Of a stretch of 64,000 nucleotides of DNA, positions 34,322 to 42,610 are shown piece by piece. The notes beneath the pieces are model-generated. The model saw nothing but the letters and a program-made list of their open reading frames with translations. It did not search any database and was not told the origin of the DNA. The stretch is from Ancylobacter mangrovi (GTDB lineage Bacteria > Pseudomonadota > Alphaproteobacteria > Rhizobiales > Xanthobacteraceae): NCBI RefSeq assembly GCF_024752355.1, contig NZ_JANTHZ010000005.1:62001-126000 (forward strand), given 5' to 3'. Every line of letters starts with the position of its first letter. The stretch's first letter is position 1. Made by a program: the position numbers and the translations under genes.

Positions 34322-35274
34322 TCGGCATGCTCGGCATCAGCATGGGCGCGGCGCCCGCCGGCCCGCACGTCCACATCACAGGCGCCAACGGCTTCATCGG
34401 CCGCGCGGTCGCGAACCGCCTGCGCGCGGAAGGCTGCGAGGTCAGCGGCAGCGACCTGCGCGCGAGCGGGGACGAAGACGTCGCCGCGCTCGACCTGCGC
34501 GAGCGGGCGGCGGTCATCAGGCACATCGCCGCCCTCGCGCCCGACATCGTCATCCATGCCGGCGCGATCTCAGGCGCGATGCTCGCCGCCGACGATCCCG
34601 CGCTGATGTTCGACGTGAACGTCACCGGTACGCTGAACCTCGCCGAGGCGATGCGCCTTGCCGGCGTCCCGCGGCTGGTCTTCCTCTCCTCCAATGCGGT
34701 GTACGCGCCCGCCCCCACGCGGGCCCCGGTGCCGGAGAGCGCGCCTCTCGGCGCGGCGGACGCCTATGGCGCCTCCAAGCTCGCCGCCGAGGCGGTGCTG
34801 CGCAGCTATGCCGAAAGCCAGGGCATCGCCACCATCGCGCTCAGGGTCTCCTCGGTGTTCGGGCCGGGCCGGGTGACGCCCTACCTCGTCTCGCAGACGC
34901 TGGAGGCGATCCGCGCCGGCGAGCCGCTGACCGTGACCGACGAGCGCTCCAACATGCGCCAGTTCGTCCATGTCGACGACGTGGTCGAGGCGGTCTGGCG
35001 CGCGGTGGAAGCCGACCTTCCCGGCTTCACCCCGATCAACATCACCGGCGGCACCTATCTTTCCGAGGAGGCGATCGTGCGCCTGCTCGCGGGCGAGCCG
35101 CCGCGCGTGCCGATCACCGTCATCGGCGAGCGCGGGCGCGAGGATGACGGGCATGTCGGCCCGCTCGACATCGCCCGTGCCCGCGAGCTGCTCGGCTACG
35201 AACCCGCCGTCGACATCGCCGCCGCGCTGGGCGAGATGGCGGGGCCGATCGTCGCCGGCTCCTCGCCGGCCTGA
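34318..35274 (+). CDS. NAD-dependent epimerase/dehydratase (extended SDR)
   Basis: The 318-residue extended SDR starts at an ATG overlapping the PuuE-like stop. Cofactor loop is VHITGANGFIGRAVANRLRA, followed by SGSDLRAS at the adenine-ribose position. Catalytic residues are Ser in FLSSNAVYAP and Tyr-Lys in AYGASKLAAEAV. The C-terminal substrate-binding part has VHVDDVVEAVWRAVE. Relatives act on nucleotide sugars, but many epimerase-like proteins in catabolic clusters, such as DenD, act on small hydroxy acids or amides. Its last 79 bases overlap, tail to tail, the coding sequence of HpaB copy 3. No sugar-nucleotide genes are nearby. Confidence 0.87.
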   Translation: MIGMLGISMGAAPAGPHVHITGANGFIGRAVANRLRAEGCEVSGSDLRASGDEDVAALDLRERAAVIRHIAALAPDIVIHAGAISGAMLAADDPALMFDVNVTGTLNLAEAMRLAGVPRLVFLSSNAVYAPAPTRAPVPESAPLGAADAYGASKLAAEAVLRSYAESQGIATIALRVSSVFGPGRVTPYLVSQTLEAIRAGEPLTVTDERSNMRQFVHVDDVVEAVWRAVEADLPGFTPINITGGTYLSEEAIVRLLAGEPPRVPITVIGERGREDDGHVGPLDIARARELLGYEPAVDIAAALGEMAGPIVAGSSPA

Positions 35275-36713
35275 TAGCTCGCCAGCAGCTCGTCGAGCGG
35301 GGCCAGCACGCCGTCCCAGTCGGTCTCGCGCCCGACATGCTCGCGCACCACGAAGGCCGGCCCCATGTAGAAGCGCTCATACTGCGCATGGCGGCCGGCG
35401 AAGTCGGTGCCGAGCAGGTCCCAGGCGAGCTTGAACAGCTTCATCCGTTCGCGCGCGCTCCAGCCATTGCCGGCCCAGTTGGCCTCGAACACGCGCGCCG
35501 TCTCCTCGGCGTCGAGCACGCCGATATCGGCCGGCATCTGCAGCACGCTGCCGCCCATCAGCTCACGCAGGCGGGAGCAGATCTTGTCGTAGTTCTGCGT
35601 CGCCCAGTAGATCGAGGCGTACATGGCGCGGCGGTCGAAGCAGGTGAAGCCGCCCGGCAGCGTCTCGTAGCCCTGGATCTGCCCGTTGATCAGCGTCGCG
35701 ATCAGCGCGTCCTGCGCCGAGAGGTGGTTCAGCGCGTCGCGCACTGCCGGCACCTTGTCGGTGCCCATGCATTCGGTGATGCGCCGCGCCAGCGCCAGCA
35801 TCAGCCGCGTCTTGGCCCGGTAGCGCACGCTCGACTGGTGGTTGGAGAGCGTGTGGGCGGGGGTGTCGAAATAGATCGAACGCGACCACGCCACGTCGTC
35901 GAGGGTGAAGACCCGCTCCCACGGCACCTTCACGTTCTCGCACACCACCACGCAGTCGGATTCGTCGAAATGGGTGGTGAGCGGGTTCTCGAACGTCCCC
36001 TCCCCGTGCGCCGCATAGGGCTTGCGCGACCACAGGCTGAGCCCCGGCGCGTTGACCGGCAGCGCGCAGGTGATGGAGGCAGCCTTCTGCTCCGGCGCCA
36101 GCGGCAGGATGTTGCCGATCCACAGCTCGTGGGCGAAGGCGGCGCCGGTCGCCAGCATCTTCATGCCGTTGACGATAACGCCACCCGAATAGCTCCCCGT
36201 CACCTGCAGCGTCGGCACGGCCTCGCTGTCGCGGCCGAACTTCGCCGGGTCGCGCGTGCCCTGCGGCGGGGCCACGGCATGGGCGAGATAGAGGTCGTTG
36301 CGGCGGCAATGCTCGTAATAGGCGGTGACGTTGGCGGAGAAGTCATGCCCGTTGCGCGCGAAGCGGTCCGGCTGCATCGCCGCGCCGGTGATGTAGCCGC
36401 CGACGAAGTCGGGCGAGCGGCCGAGCAGGCCGCAGGAAAGCTCGGCGATGACCGCGCTGCACCGGCTGCGCTTCTCGAGGTCCTCGCGGCTGCGCGGCAT
36501 CAGATAATAGCCGGCGAAGCTTTCTCCGCCCTCTTCGCTCACCAGATGCGGGCGGTAGCGCGGATCGCGGCGCGCGTCCCAGATGCGGGCGAAGGAGCGG
36601 GCGGTGGGCGCGAAACCGGGATGGGTGGTGACGTCTTCGACACGCTGCGAGCCGACATGGATCACCCGCCCGTCGCGCAGGCTCTCGAGATATTGCGCCC
36701 CGGTCATCAGCAT
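35196..36713 (-). CDS. HpaB-family FADH2-dependent monooxygenase, copy 3 (divergent)
   Basis: The 505-residue protein has the same fold marks as copies 1 and 2 but is clearly more distant: SCGLLGRSPDFVGGYITGAA, THFDESDCVVVCENVKVPWE, GTDFAGRHAQYERFYMG. It should likewise need reduced FAD from a partner. AGGAG lies 7 bases before the ATG. The last 26 codons run over the end of the convergent epimerase gene; the terminal 15-20 residues (Ser/Ala-rich) look like an extension past the family's usual end. Upstream, the gap shared with the M20D amidohydrolase contains a TTGCAT-aaa-ATGCAA site. It may act on a different ring or step than copies 1 and 2. Confidence 0.88.
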   Translation of the reverse strand: MLMTGAQYLESLRDGRVIHVGSQRVEDVTTHPGFAPTARSFARIWDARRDPRYRPHLVSEEGGESFAGYYLMPRSREDLEKRSRCSAVIAELSCGLLGRSPDFVGGYITGAAMQPDRFARNGHDFSANVTAYYEHCRRNDLYLAHAVAPPQGTRDPAKFGRDSEAVPTLQVTGSYSGGVIVNGMKMLATGAAFAHELWIGNILPLAPEQKAASITCALPVNAPGLSLWSRKPYAAHGEGTFENPLTTHFDESDCVVVCENVKVPWERVFTLDDVAWSRSIYFDTPAHTLSNHQSSVRYRAKTRLMLALARRITECMGTDKVPAVRDALNHLSAQDALIATLINGQIQGYETLPGGFTCFDRRAMYASIYWATQNYDKICSRLRELMGGSVLQMPADIGVLDAEETARVFEANWAGNGWSARERMKLFKLAWDLLGTDFAGRHAQYERFYMGPAFVVREHVGRETDWDGVLAPLDELLASYQAGEEPATIGPAISPSAAAMSTAGS

Positions 36714-36776
36714 CGGCGGTCTCCTGAACGTCTCTCAAGGTGGCGCGCACGAAAGGTACATGTTCGCGAAAGAGAC

Positions 36777-36791
36777 TTGCATAAAATGCAA
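36777..36791. promoter_or_regulatory. Site 4 of the TTGCAT/ATGCAA operator family
   Basis: TTGCAT and ATGCAA lie back to back across AAA, the same outward arrangement and 3-base spacing as the left half of site 3. It is located between divergent HpaB copy 3 and the M20D amidohydrolase gene. A perfect 10-base palindrome GCCAATTGGC is also present at 36833-36842. Confidence 0.6.
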
Positions 36792-36892
36792 ACACGTTCA
36801 CAGATGACCCGAGACGGGCGCCGATTGCAAATGCCAATTGGCGTCCCCATCCCTTGCGCAGCCCACCCGCGCCTTCGCCAGGAGCCTTCCGC

Positions 36893-38059
36893 ATGCCGCT
36901 CGTCGACGAGATCGCCGGTTTCCACCCCGAGATGAAGGCATGGCGCCGCGAGCTGCACAGCCATCCCGAGACCGCCTTCGAGGAGAACTGGACCGCGGCC
37001 TTCATCGCCGACAAGCTCACCGCCTTCGGCCTGCCCTTCGAGAGCGGCATCGCCCGCACCGGCATCGTCGCGACGCTGAAGGGCCGGCTTGGCGAGGGTC
37101 CGGCGATCGGCCTGCGCGCGGACATGGATGCGCTCGACATCACCGAGATGACCAACCTGCCCTACCGCTCGACCATTTCCGGCAAGATGCACGCCTGCGG
37201 CCATGACGGGCACATGACCATGCTGCTCGGCGCCGCGCGCCACCTCGCCGCCAACCCCGACTTCGCCGGCACGGTGCATTTCATCTTCCAGCCGGCCGAG
37301 GAGATGAACGGCGGCGGGAAGGTGATGGTCGAGGAAGGCCTGTTCGAGCGCTTCCCGATGGAGCGCGTGTTCGGCCTGCACAACTGGCCGGGGCAGGCCT
37401 TCGGCAGCTTCTCGGGCAAGCCGGGGCCGATGCTCGCCTCCTCCGACCTGTTCGAGATCACGGTGAAGGGCCGCGCCGCCCACGCCGCCATGCCCCATCT
37501 CGGCATCGACCCCGTCACCGTTGCCGGCGAGCTGATCGGAGCGCTGCAGACCATCGCCAGCCGCACCGTCGACCCGCTCGAGGCGGCCGTGGTCAGCATC
37601 ACCCAGGTCCATGGCGGCGACGCGTGGAACATCATCCCCGACGAGGTGGTGCTGCGCGGCACGGTCCGCACCTTCCAGCCCGCCGTGCGCGATGCCGTCG
37701 AGGCGCGCGTGAAGGCGATCGCCACCGGCGTCGCCGGGCTCCACGGCGCCACCGCCTCCGTCTGGTACGACCGGCGCTATCCGCCCACCGTCAACACCGC
37801 GGCCGAGGTCGCGCTCGCGCTGGACGCGGCCGGTGCGGCGGCGGATCAGGACCACGTCATCCCCGATCCCGCCTCCTCCATGGCCTCGGAGGATTTCGCC
37901 TACATGCTGGAGAAGGCGCCCGGCGCCTATCTCTGGCTCGGCAGCGGGCCGGGGGCCGCCCTCCACAGCTCGGGCTACGATTTCAACGACGAGCTTCTTC
38001 CCCTCGGCGCCAGCTACTGGGTAAGGCTGGTGGAACGTATCCTCGCGCCCACGGCGTGA
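36893..38059 (+). CDS. M20D-family amidohydrolase (hippurate hydrolase-like)
   Basis: The 388-residue metallohydrolase is of the aminoacylase/hippuricase/IAA-amino-acid hydrolase type, splitting N-acyl amino acids. Family marks are WRRELHSHPETAFEE, GLRADMDALDITEM, GKMHACGHDGHMTMLL (Cys and His ligands) and HFIFQPAEEMNGGGKVMVEE (catalytic Glu pair). The dimerisation domain spans about 185-300 (HAAMPHLGIDPVTVAGELIG). AGGAG precedes the chosen ATG by about 8 bases. It runs into the gamma-glutamyltransferase gene after 25 bases, forming one unit driven from the site 4 region. It is the second M20-type hydrolase of the cluster and could remove an acyl or carbamoyl group. Confidence 0.92.
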   Translation: MPLVDEIAGFHPEMKAWRRELHSHPETAFEENWTAAFIADKLTAFGLPFESGIARTGIVATLKGRLGEGPAIGLRADMDALDITEMTNLPYRSTISGKMHACGHDGHMTMLLGAARHLAANPDFAGTVHFIFQPAEEMNGGGKVMVEEGLFERFPMERVFGLHNWPGQAFGSFSGKPGPMLASSDLFEITVKGRAAHAAMPHLGIDPVTVAGELIGALQTIASRTVDPLEAAVVSITQVHGGDAWNIIPDEVVLRGTVRTFQPAVRDAVEARVKAIATGVAGLHGATASVWYDRRYPPTVNTAAEVALALDAAGAAADQDHVIPDPASSMASEDFAYMLEKAPGAYLWLGSGPGAALHSSGYDFNDELLPLGASYWVRLVERILAPTA

Positions 38060-38084
38060 GTCCCGATCAGGTGAGGCAACGCCG

Positions 38085-39677
38085 ATGAGAGATTTCGAAA
38101 CCCCCGGCCGCTCGCTCGTGATGGCGACCAACGGCATGGCCGCGACCTCGCACCCGCTGTCGAGCCTGGTGGCGCTCAACGTGCTCCAGTCCGGCGGCAA
38201 CGCGATGGACGCGGCGATCGCCGCCTGCGCCGTGCAGGGCGTCGTCGAGCCGGGCTCGACCGGGCTCGGCGGCGACTGCTTCGTGCTCTACGCCCCCGGC
38301 GGCACCGACGACATCGTCGCCTATAACGGCTCGGGCCGCGCTCCCGCCGCCGCCAATACCGACTATTACGCCGACCACGGCATAACGGCGCTGGAGCGCC
38401 AGTCCCCGCATGCCGTCACCGTGCCGGGGGCGGTGGAAGCCTGGGCGCGGCTGTCGCAGGACCACGGCACGCGTCCGCTCGGCGATCTGCTCCAGCCTGC
38501 CATCGGGCTGGCGCGCGGGGGCTATGCCGTCGCGCCACGCGTCGCGCTCGACTGGCGCGAGCAGGCCGGCCTGCTGGCCGGGGACGCGAACACCGCGCGC
38601 GTGTTCCTGCCCGAGGGACACAGCCCCCATGCGGGCACGCTGCACCACCAGCCCGAGCTCGCCGCCACGCTGGAGCGCATCGCCGCCGAGGGGCCGGACG
38701 GCTTCTATCGCGGCCCCGTCGCCGAGGACATCGTCGCCTATCTGCAGAGCCTCGGCGGCCTCCACACACTGGAGGACTTCGCCACCGCCCGGGGCGCCTA
38801 TGTGACGCCGATCTCCACCCGCTTCCGCGACCTGCGGGTGCATGAATGCCCGCCCAACGGGCAGGGCATCATCGCGCTGATGCTGCTCAACATCCTGTCG
38901 CACGGATCGACCCGCCCGGACCCACTCTCGGCCGAGCGGGTGCATTTCGAGATGGAGGCGGCACGCCTTGCCTATTCGGTGCGCGACGCCGTGCTGTGCG
39001 ACCCCGACCATATCGAAGTGCCGATGCGCGAGTTGCTCTCGAGCTCGCTGGCGAGCCAGCTCGCCGGCATGATCCGGCCCGACGCCCGCCTCGCCGAGCT
39101 GCCCGCGATCGACCTGCCGAGCCACAACGACACGGTCTACATCGCGGTGGTCGACAAGGACCGCAACGTCGCGAGCTTCATCAACTCGATCTTCAATCCC
39201 TTCGGCAGCGGCCTCGTCGCCCCGAGCTCGGGCGTGCTGCTGAACAACCGGGCGCAGGGCTTCTCGCTGAAGCCCGGCCACCCCAACGCCATCGCCGGCG
39301 GCAAGCGGCCGCTGCATACCATCATTCCCGGCCTGACAACGCGCGACGGGCGCGTCGAGCACTGCTTCGGCGTGATGGGCGGGCAGTACCAGGCGCTCGG
39401 CCAGGCCTATTTCCTCGCCCGCGTGCTCGATTACGGGCTCGACATGCAGAGCGCGATCGACATGCCGCGCGCCTGCCCGCTGTTCGGCACCGACGCGCTG
39501 GAGGTCGAGGGCAGCATGCCGGACGCGGTGCGGCGCGACCTCGCCGCGCTCGGCCACCGCATCGTGCGCCCCTCGCGCCCCATCGGCGGGGCACAGGCGA
39601 TCCGCATCGACTGGGCCAACGGCGTGCTCACCGGCGCCTCCGATCCGCGCAAGGACGGCTGCGCGCTCGGCTACTGA
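38085..39677 (+). CDS. ggt: Gamma-glutamyltransferase-family protein (Ntn hydrolase)
   Basis: The 530-residue precursor should cleave itself before Thr350 in LPSHNDTVYIAVVD into large and small subunits, the threonine then being the nucleophile. The N-terminal pattern SGGNAMDAAIAACAVQGVVE with EPGSTGLGGDCF, and AFSGSGL-like INSIFNPFGSGLVAPSSG and GLLNNR-like VLLNNRAQGF fit the family. No signal peptide is visible, so unlike E. coli GGT it seems cytoplasmic. Some cytosolic members hydrolyse gamma-glutamyl amides in amine catabolism or act as cephalosporin-type acylases. It is the last gene of the M20D-GGT unit and is followed by a hairpin. Confidence 0.88.
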   Translation: MRDFETPGRSLVMATNGMAATSHPLSSLVALNVLQSGGNAMDAAIAACAVQGVVEPGSTGLGGDCFVLYAPGGTDDIVAYNGSGRAPAAANTDYYADHGITALERQSPHAVTVPGAVEAWARLSQDHGTRPLGDLLQPAIGLARGGYAVAPRVALDWREQAGLLAGDANTARVFLPEGHSPHAGTLHHQPELAATLERIAAEGPDGFYRGPVAEDIVAYLQSLGGLHTLEDFATARGAYVTPISTRFRDLRVHECPPNGQGIIALMLLNILSHGSTRPDPLSAERVHFEMEAARLAYSVRDAVLCDPDHIEVPMRELLSSSLASQLAGMIRPDARLAELPAIDLPSHNDTVYIAVVDKDRNVASFINSIFNPFGSGLVAPSSGVLLNNRAQGFSLKPGHPNAIAGGKRPLHTIIPGLTTRDGRVEHCFGVMGGQYQALGQAYFLARVLDYGLDMQSAIDMPRACPLFGTDALEVEGSMPDAVRRDLAALGHRIVRPSRPIGGAQAIRIDWANGVLTGASDPRKDGCALGY

Positions 39678-39683
39678 AGCCAA

Positions 39684-39704
39684 GTGCCGGCAAGAGGCCG
39701 GCAC
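39684..39704 (+). terminator. Hairpin after the gamma-glutamyltransferase gene
   Basis: GTGCCGGC-aagag-GCCGGCAC is a perfect 8-base stem with a 5-base loop, starting 6 bases after the stop codon. No T run follows, so it may be a weak or Rho-assisted terminator. The remaining gap to 39912 shows no gene and only a single TTGCAT half-site. Confidence 0.5.
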
Positions 39705-39912
39705 CCTGCCCAAGCACGCTGCCCACGAATCGGGCGCCCGCGTGCAGGAGCAGGCGGGAGGACGGTCGCGAGGACTGGTCCGCCCACGGTAACCCGCGCT
39801 TGGCGGCACTCTTGCATGCTGCTGCGCCTCCCGTGCCCCCTGCGCAGCGCCCCTTGCGCACTGCCCTGCGCAGAGGGCCATACTGAGCGTCCCCTTGCCG
39901 GAGGTCACCGTC

Positions 39913-40998
39913 ATGATCCGCCTGTTCAGCCGTCTCGCCACCCGTTTCAGATCGAGCCCCGCGCGCCAGCGCACCGGCGGCACCGCGCATCTGGCGGGCG
40001 CGACCAGCCTCGCGGCCATGATCGCCCTCGCCGCGGTCACCGGCGCCCATGCCGACACGCCGGTGAAGTTCACCCTCGACTGGGTGTTCCAGGGCCCGAC
40101 CTCACCCTTCCTCGTGGCGCTGGAGAAGGGCTACTACAAGGATGAGGGGCTCGACGTGACGATGGACCCCGGCCAGGGCTCGGCCGGCGCGGTGCAGCGC
40201 GTGGCGTCCGGCGCCTACGACATCGGCTTCGCCGACGTGAACTCGCTCATCGAATACAACGCCAAGAACCCGGGAAAAGAGATCCTGTGCGTGTTCATGG
40301 CCTATGACTTCCCGCCCTTCGGCGTCTACGCGCTGAAGACGTCCGGCATCAAGACGCCCGCCGACCTCGCCGGCAAGAAGCTCGGCGCGCCGGTGTTCGA
40401 CGCCTCGTTCCGCCTCTTCCCGGCCTTCGCCAAGAAGGTCGGCATCGACCCGAAGAGCGTCGAGAGCGTCAACCTCACGCCCCAGCTTCGCGAGCAGTCG
40501 CTGGTCCAGGGCACGGTCGACTTCATCTCCGGGCACTACTTCTCCTCGGTCCTCGACCTCGAGGCGCGCGGCGTGAAACTCGACGACCTCGTCGTCTTCA
40601 CCTACAGCGACGCCGGCATGGACGTGTACGGCAACGGCATCATCGTCTCGCCGCAGATGGCCGAGAAGCCGGAAGTGGTGAAGGGCTTCCTGCGGGCCAC
40701 GATCAAGGCGTGGAAGGAGGTCGCGGCCAATCCCGAGATCGGCGTCGCCGCCGCCAAGAACCGCGACCCGCTGATCGACGAGGCGCTGGAATTGCGGCGG
40801 CTCAACATGTCGCTGCAGATGAACGTGCTGACGCCCTATGTGAAGGAGAACGGCATGGGCGACGTAGACCCCGAGCGTTTCGCCCGCTCGATCAAGGACG
40901 TCGCCGACGCCTTCGGCCTGCCCGACGCGCCGGCGCCGGAGAAGGTGTTCACCGACTACTACCTCCCGCCCAAGGCCGACCGGATGGTCGCCCCCTGA
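39913..40998 (+). CDS. NMT1/THI5-like ABC substrate-binding protein
   Basis: The 361-residue periplasmic protein starts at the ATG at 39913 behind GGAGGT. It has a long signal region ending near GAHADTPVKF. The mature part opens with KFTLDWVFQGPTSPFLVALE and GYYKDEGLDVTM, the hallmark of the NMT1/THI5/SsuA family, followed by GAYDIGFADVNSLIEY. Members bind pyrimidines such as the HMP precursors of thiamine, riboflavin, sulfonates or aromatic acids. The ATPase and permease genes follow directly. Position at the end of the catabolic supercluster suggests import of a ring compound. It could also be independent, since no full TTGCAT/ATGCAA site precedes it. Confidence 0.9.
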   Translation: MIRLFSRLATRFRSSPARQRTGGTAHLAGATSLAAMIALAAVTGAHADTPVKFTLDWVFQGPTSPFLVALEKGYYKDEGLDVTMDPGQGSAGAVQRVASGAYDIGFADVNSLIEYNAKNPGKEILCVFMAYDFPPFGVYALKTSGIKTPADLAGKKLGAPVFDASFRLFPAFAKKVGIDPKSVESVNLTPQLREQSLVQGTVDFISGHYFSSVLDLEARGVKLDDLVVFTYSDAGMDVYGNGIIVSPQMAEKPEVVKGFLRATIKAWKEVAANPEIGVAAAKNRDPLIDEALELRRLNMSLQMNVLTPYVKENGMGDVDPERFARSIKDVADAFGLPDAPAPEKVFTDYYLPPKADRMVAP

Positions 40999-41042
40999 CG
41001 GCCCGCCGTCCGAATGCCCCTTCGCCTGACACCGAAGCCTGC

Positions 41043-41837
41043 ATGCCCTCACCTCCCCTCGTCGAACTGAAGAATGTCAGCCTCGCCTATGGCGAGGGCA
41101 GCGAGCGCATGCTGGCGCTCGGCGACGCCACGATGAGCATCGACGATGGCGAGTTCGTCGCCGTCGTCGGCCCCTCGGGCTGCGGCAAGTCCACACTGAT
41201 GAAGCTGGTCACCGGCCTCCTGCCGCCCACCGGCGGCGAGGTGAGCGTGCGCGGCCAGCCCGTCACGGGCCCGATCAAGGGCGTCGGCATGGCGTTCCAG
41301 AACGCCACCCTCATGCCCTGGCGCACCACCCGCGACAACATCATGCTGCCGCTCGAGGTGGTGGAGCCGCACAAGCGGCGCCTGCGCGCCAACCGCGCCG
41401 AATACATCGCCCGCGCCGAGGCCCTGCTCGCCTCGGTCGGACTCGGCGGCTTCGGCGACAAGTTCCCCTGGCAGCTCTCCGGCGGCATGCAGCAGCGCTC
41501 CAATGTCTGCCGCGCGCTGATCCACGAGCCGCAGATCCTGATGCTCGACGAGCCCTTCGGCGCGCTCGACGCCTTCACCCGCGAGGAGCTGTGGGGGATC
41601 ATGCAGGCGCTGTGGCTGGAGCGGCGCTTCACCGCCGTGCTGGTGACGCACGACTTGCGTGAGGCGGTGTACCTCGCCGACACGGTCTATGTGATGAGCC
41701 GCCGGCCGGGCCGGATCGTGAAGGTGCGCACGGTGGACCTGCCCCGCCCGCGCACGCTGGAGACCACCTTCGAGCCCGCCTTCGTCGATATCGTGCACGA
41801 GCTGCGCGAACGCATCCAGCAGGAGCACGCCGAATGA
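41043..41837 (+). CDS. ABC transporter ATPase, SsuB/TauB-like
   Basis: The 264-residue nucleotide-binding subunit energises the NMT1/THI5-type importer. Walker A VVGPSGCGKSTLMK, Q-loop MAFQNATLMPWRT, signature WQLSGGMQQRSNVCRALIHE (Asn replaces the usual Val of QRVxxARA), Walker B ILMLDEPFGALD and switch His in VLVTHDLREAV are all visible. The MPWRT sequence after the Q-loop is typical of the nitrate/taurine/sulfonate branch. The ATG at 41043 is 45 bases after the binding-protein stop, and the gene overlaps the permease by ATGA, so the three form one operon. Confidence 0.93.
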   Translation: MPSPPLVELKNVSLAYGEGSERMLALGDATMSIDDGEFVAVVGPSGCGKSTLMKLVTGLLPPTGGEVSVRGQPVTGPIKGVGMAFQNATLMPWRTTRDNIMLPLEVVEPHKRRLRANRAEYIARAEALLASVGLGGFGDKFPWQLSGGMQQRSNVCRALIHEPQILMLDEPFGALDAFTREELWGIMQALWLERRFTAVLVTHDLREAVYLADTVYVMSRRPGRIVKVRTVDLPRPRTLETTFEPAFVDIVHELRERIQQEHAE

Positions 41838-42610
41838 GCGCCCTGCAGCGCCGCGCCATCCGCCTCGCCATGCCGTGGCTGACCCTCCTCGCCCTGCTGG
41901 TGCTGTGGGAGGTGGCCTGCATCGTGTTCCATATTCCCGAGATCGTGGCGCCGCGCCCCACCCGCGTCTTCGAGGTGGTCATCCAGCGCTGGGACCTGCT
42001 GCTGCGCTTCTGCCTCGAGACGCTGTGGACGACGCTGATCGGCTTCTTCCTCGCCATCGGCTTCGGCCTGCTGCTGGGCCTCGCCATCGGCGCCTCGCCC
42101 TTCATCTATTCCGGGCTCTACCCGCTGCTGATCGCCTTCAACGCCATCCCCAAGGTCGCCATCGTGCCGATCCTGATGATCTGGGTTGGCATCGGCGCGC
42201 TGCCGGCGATCATCACCGCCTTCGTCATCTCCTTCTTCCCGATCGTGGTGAACGTCGCCACCGGCCTCGCCACCATCGAGCCGGAGATGCGCGACCTGAT
42301 GCGCTCGCTCGGCGCCAGCAATCGGGAGATCCTGGTCAAGGTCGGCATTCCGCGCGCCATGCCGTACCTGTTCGCCAGCCTCAAGGTGGCGGCGACGCTG
42401 GCCTTCGTCGGCTCGGTGCTGTCGGAGACGGTCGGCGGCAATCGCGGCATCGGCTTCCTCATGCTCTCGGCGAGCGCGCGCAACGATTCCGCGACCACCT
42501 TTGCCGGGCTGTTCGCCATCGCGGTGATGGGCGTGGGCGTCTATGCCGCCTGCGCGCTGATCGAGCGGCGCATGACCCGCTGGGCCTTCCGCGGCGAGCT
42601 GGTGCGGTAG
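41834..42610 (+). CDS. ABC transporter permease, SsuC/TauC-like
   Basis: The 258-residue inner-membrane protein has six predicted helices. The ATPase-contacting EAA loop is LMRSLGASNREILVKVGIPR. Conserved FNAIPKVAIVPILMIWVGIG in the middle is characteristic of the sulfonate, nitrate and pyrimidine-precursor permeases. It is translationally coupled to the ATPase gene by an ATGA overlap and closes the importer operon. No gene follows for 203 bases, where the heme-uptake operon begins. The importer is complete (binding protein, ATPase, permease), so it should be functional as encoded. Confidence 0.92.
   Translation: MSALQRRAIRLAMPWLTLLALLVLWEVACIVFHIPEIVAPRPTRVFEVVIQRWDLLLRFCLETLWTTLIGFFLAIGFGLLLGLAIGASPFIYSGLYPLLIAFNAIPKVAIVPILMIWVGIGALPAIITAFVISFFPIVVNVATGLATIEPEMRDLMRSLGASNREILVKVGIPRAMPYLFASLKVAATLAFVGSVLSETVGGNRGIGFLMLSASARNDSATTFAGLFAIAVMGVGVYAACALIERRMTRWAFRGELVR

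Noticed and set aside
39678-39912. A fifth TTGCAT operator before the NMT1/THI5-type importer
   Set aside because: Only one half-site (CTTGCATG) is present, without a facing ATGCAA, so membership of this importer in the regulon is not supported.
18946-42610. Catabolic supercluster as a recently acquired mobile element
   Set aside because: No transposase, integrase or flanking repeats were found and codon use matches the rest of the window, so transfer cannot be argued from this sequence.
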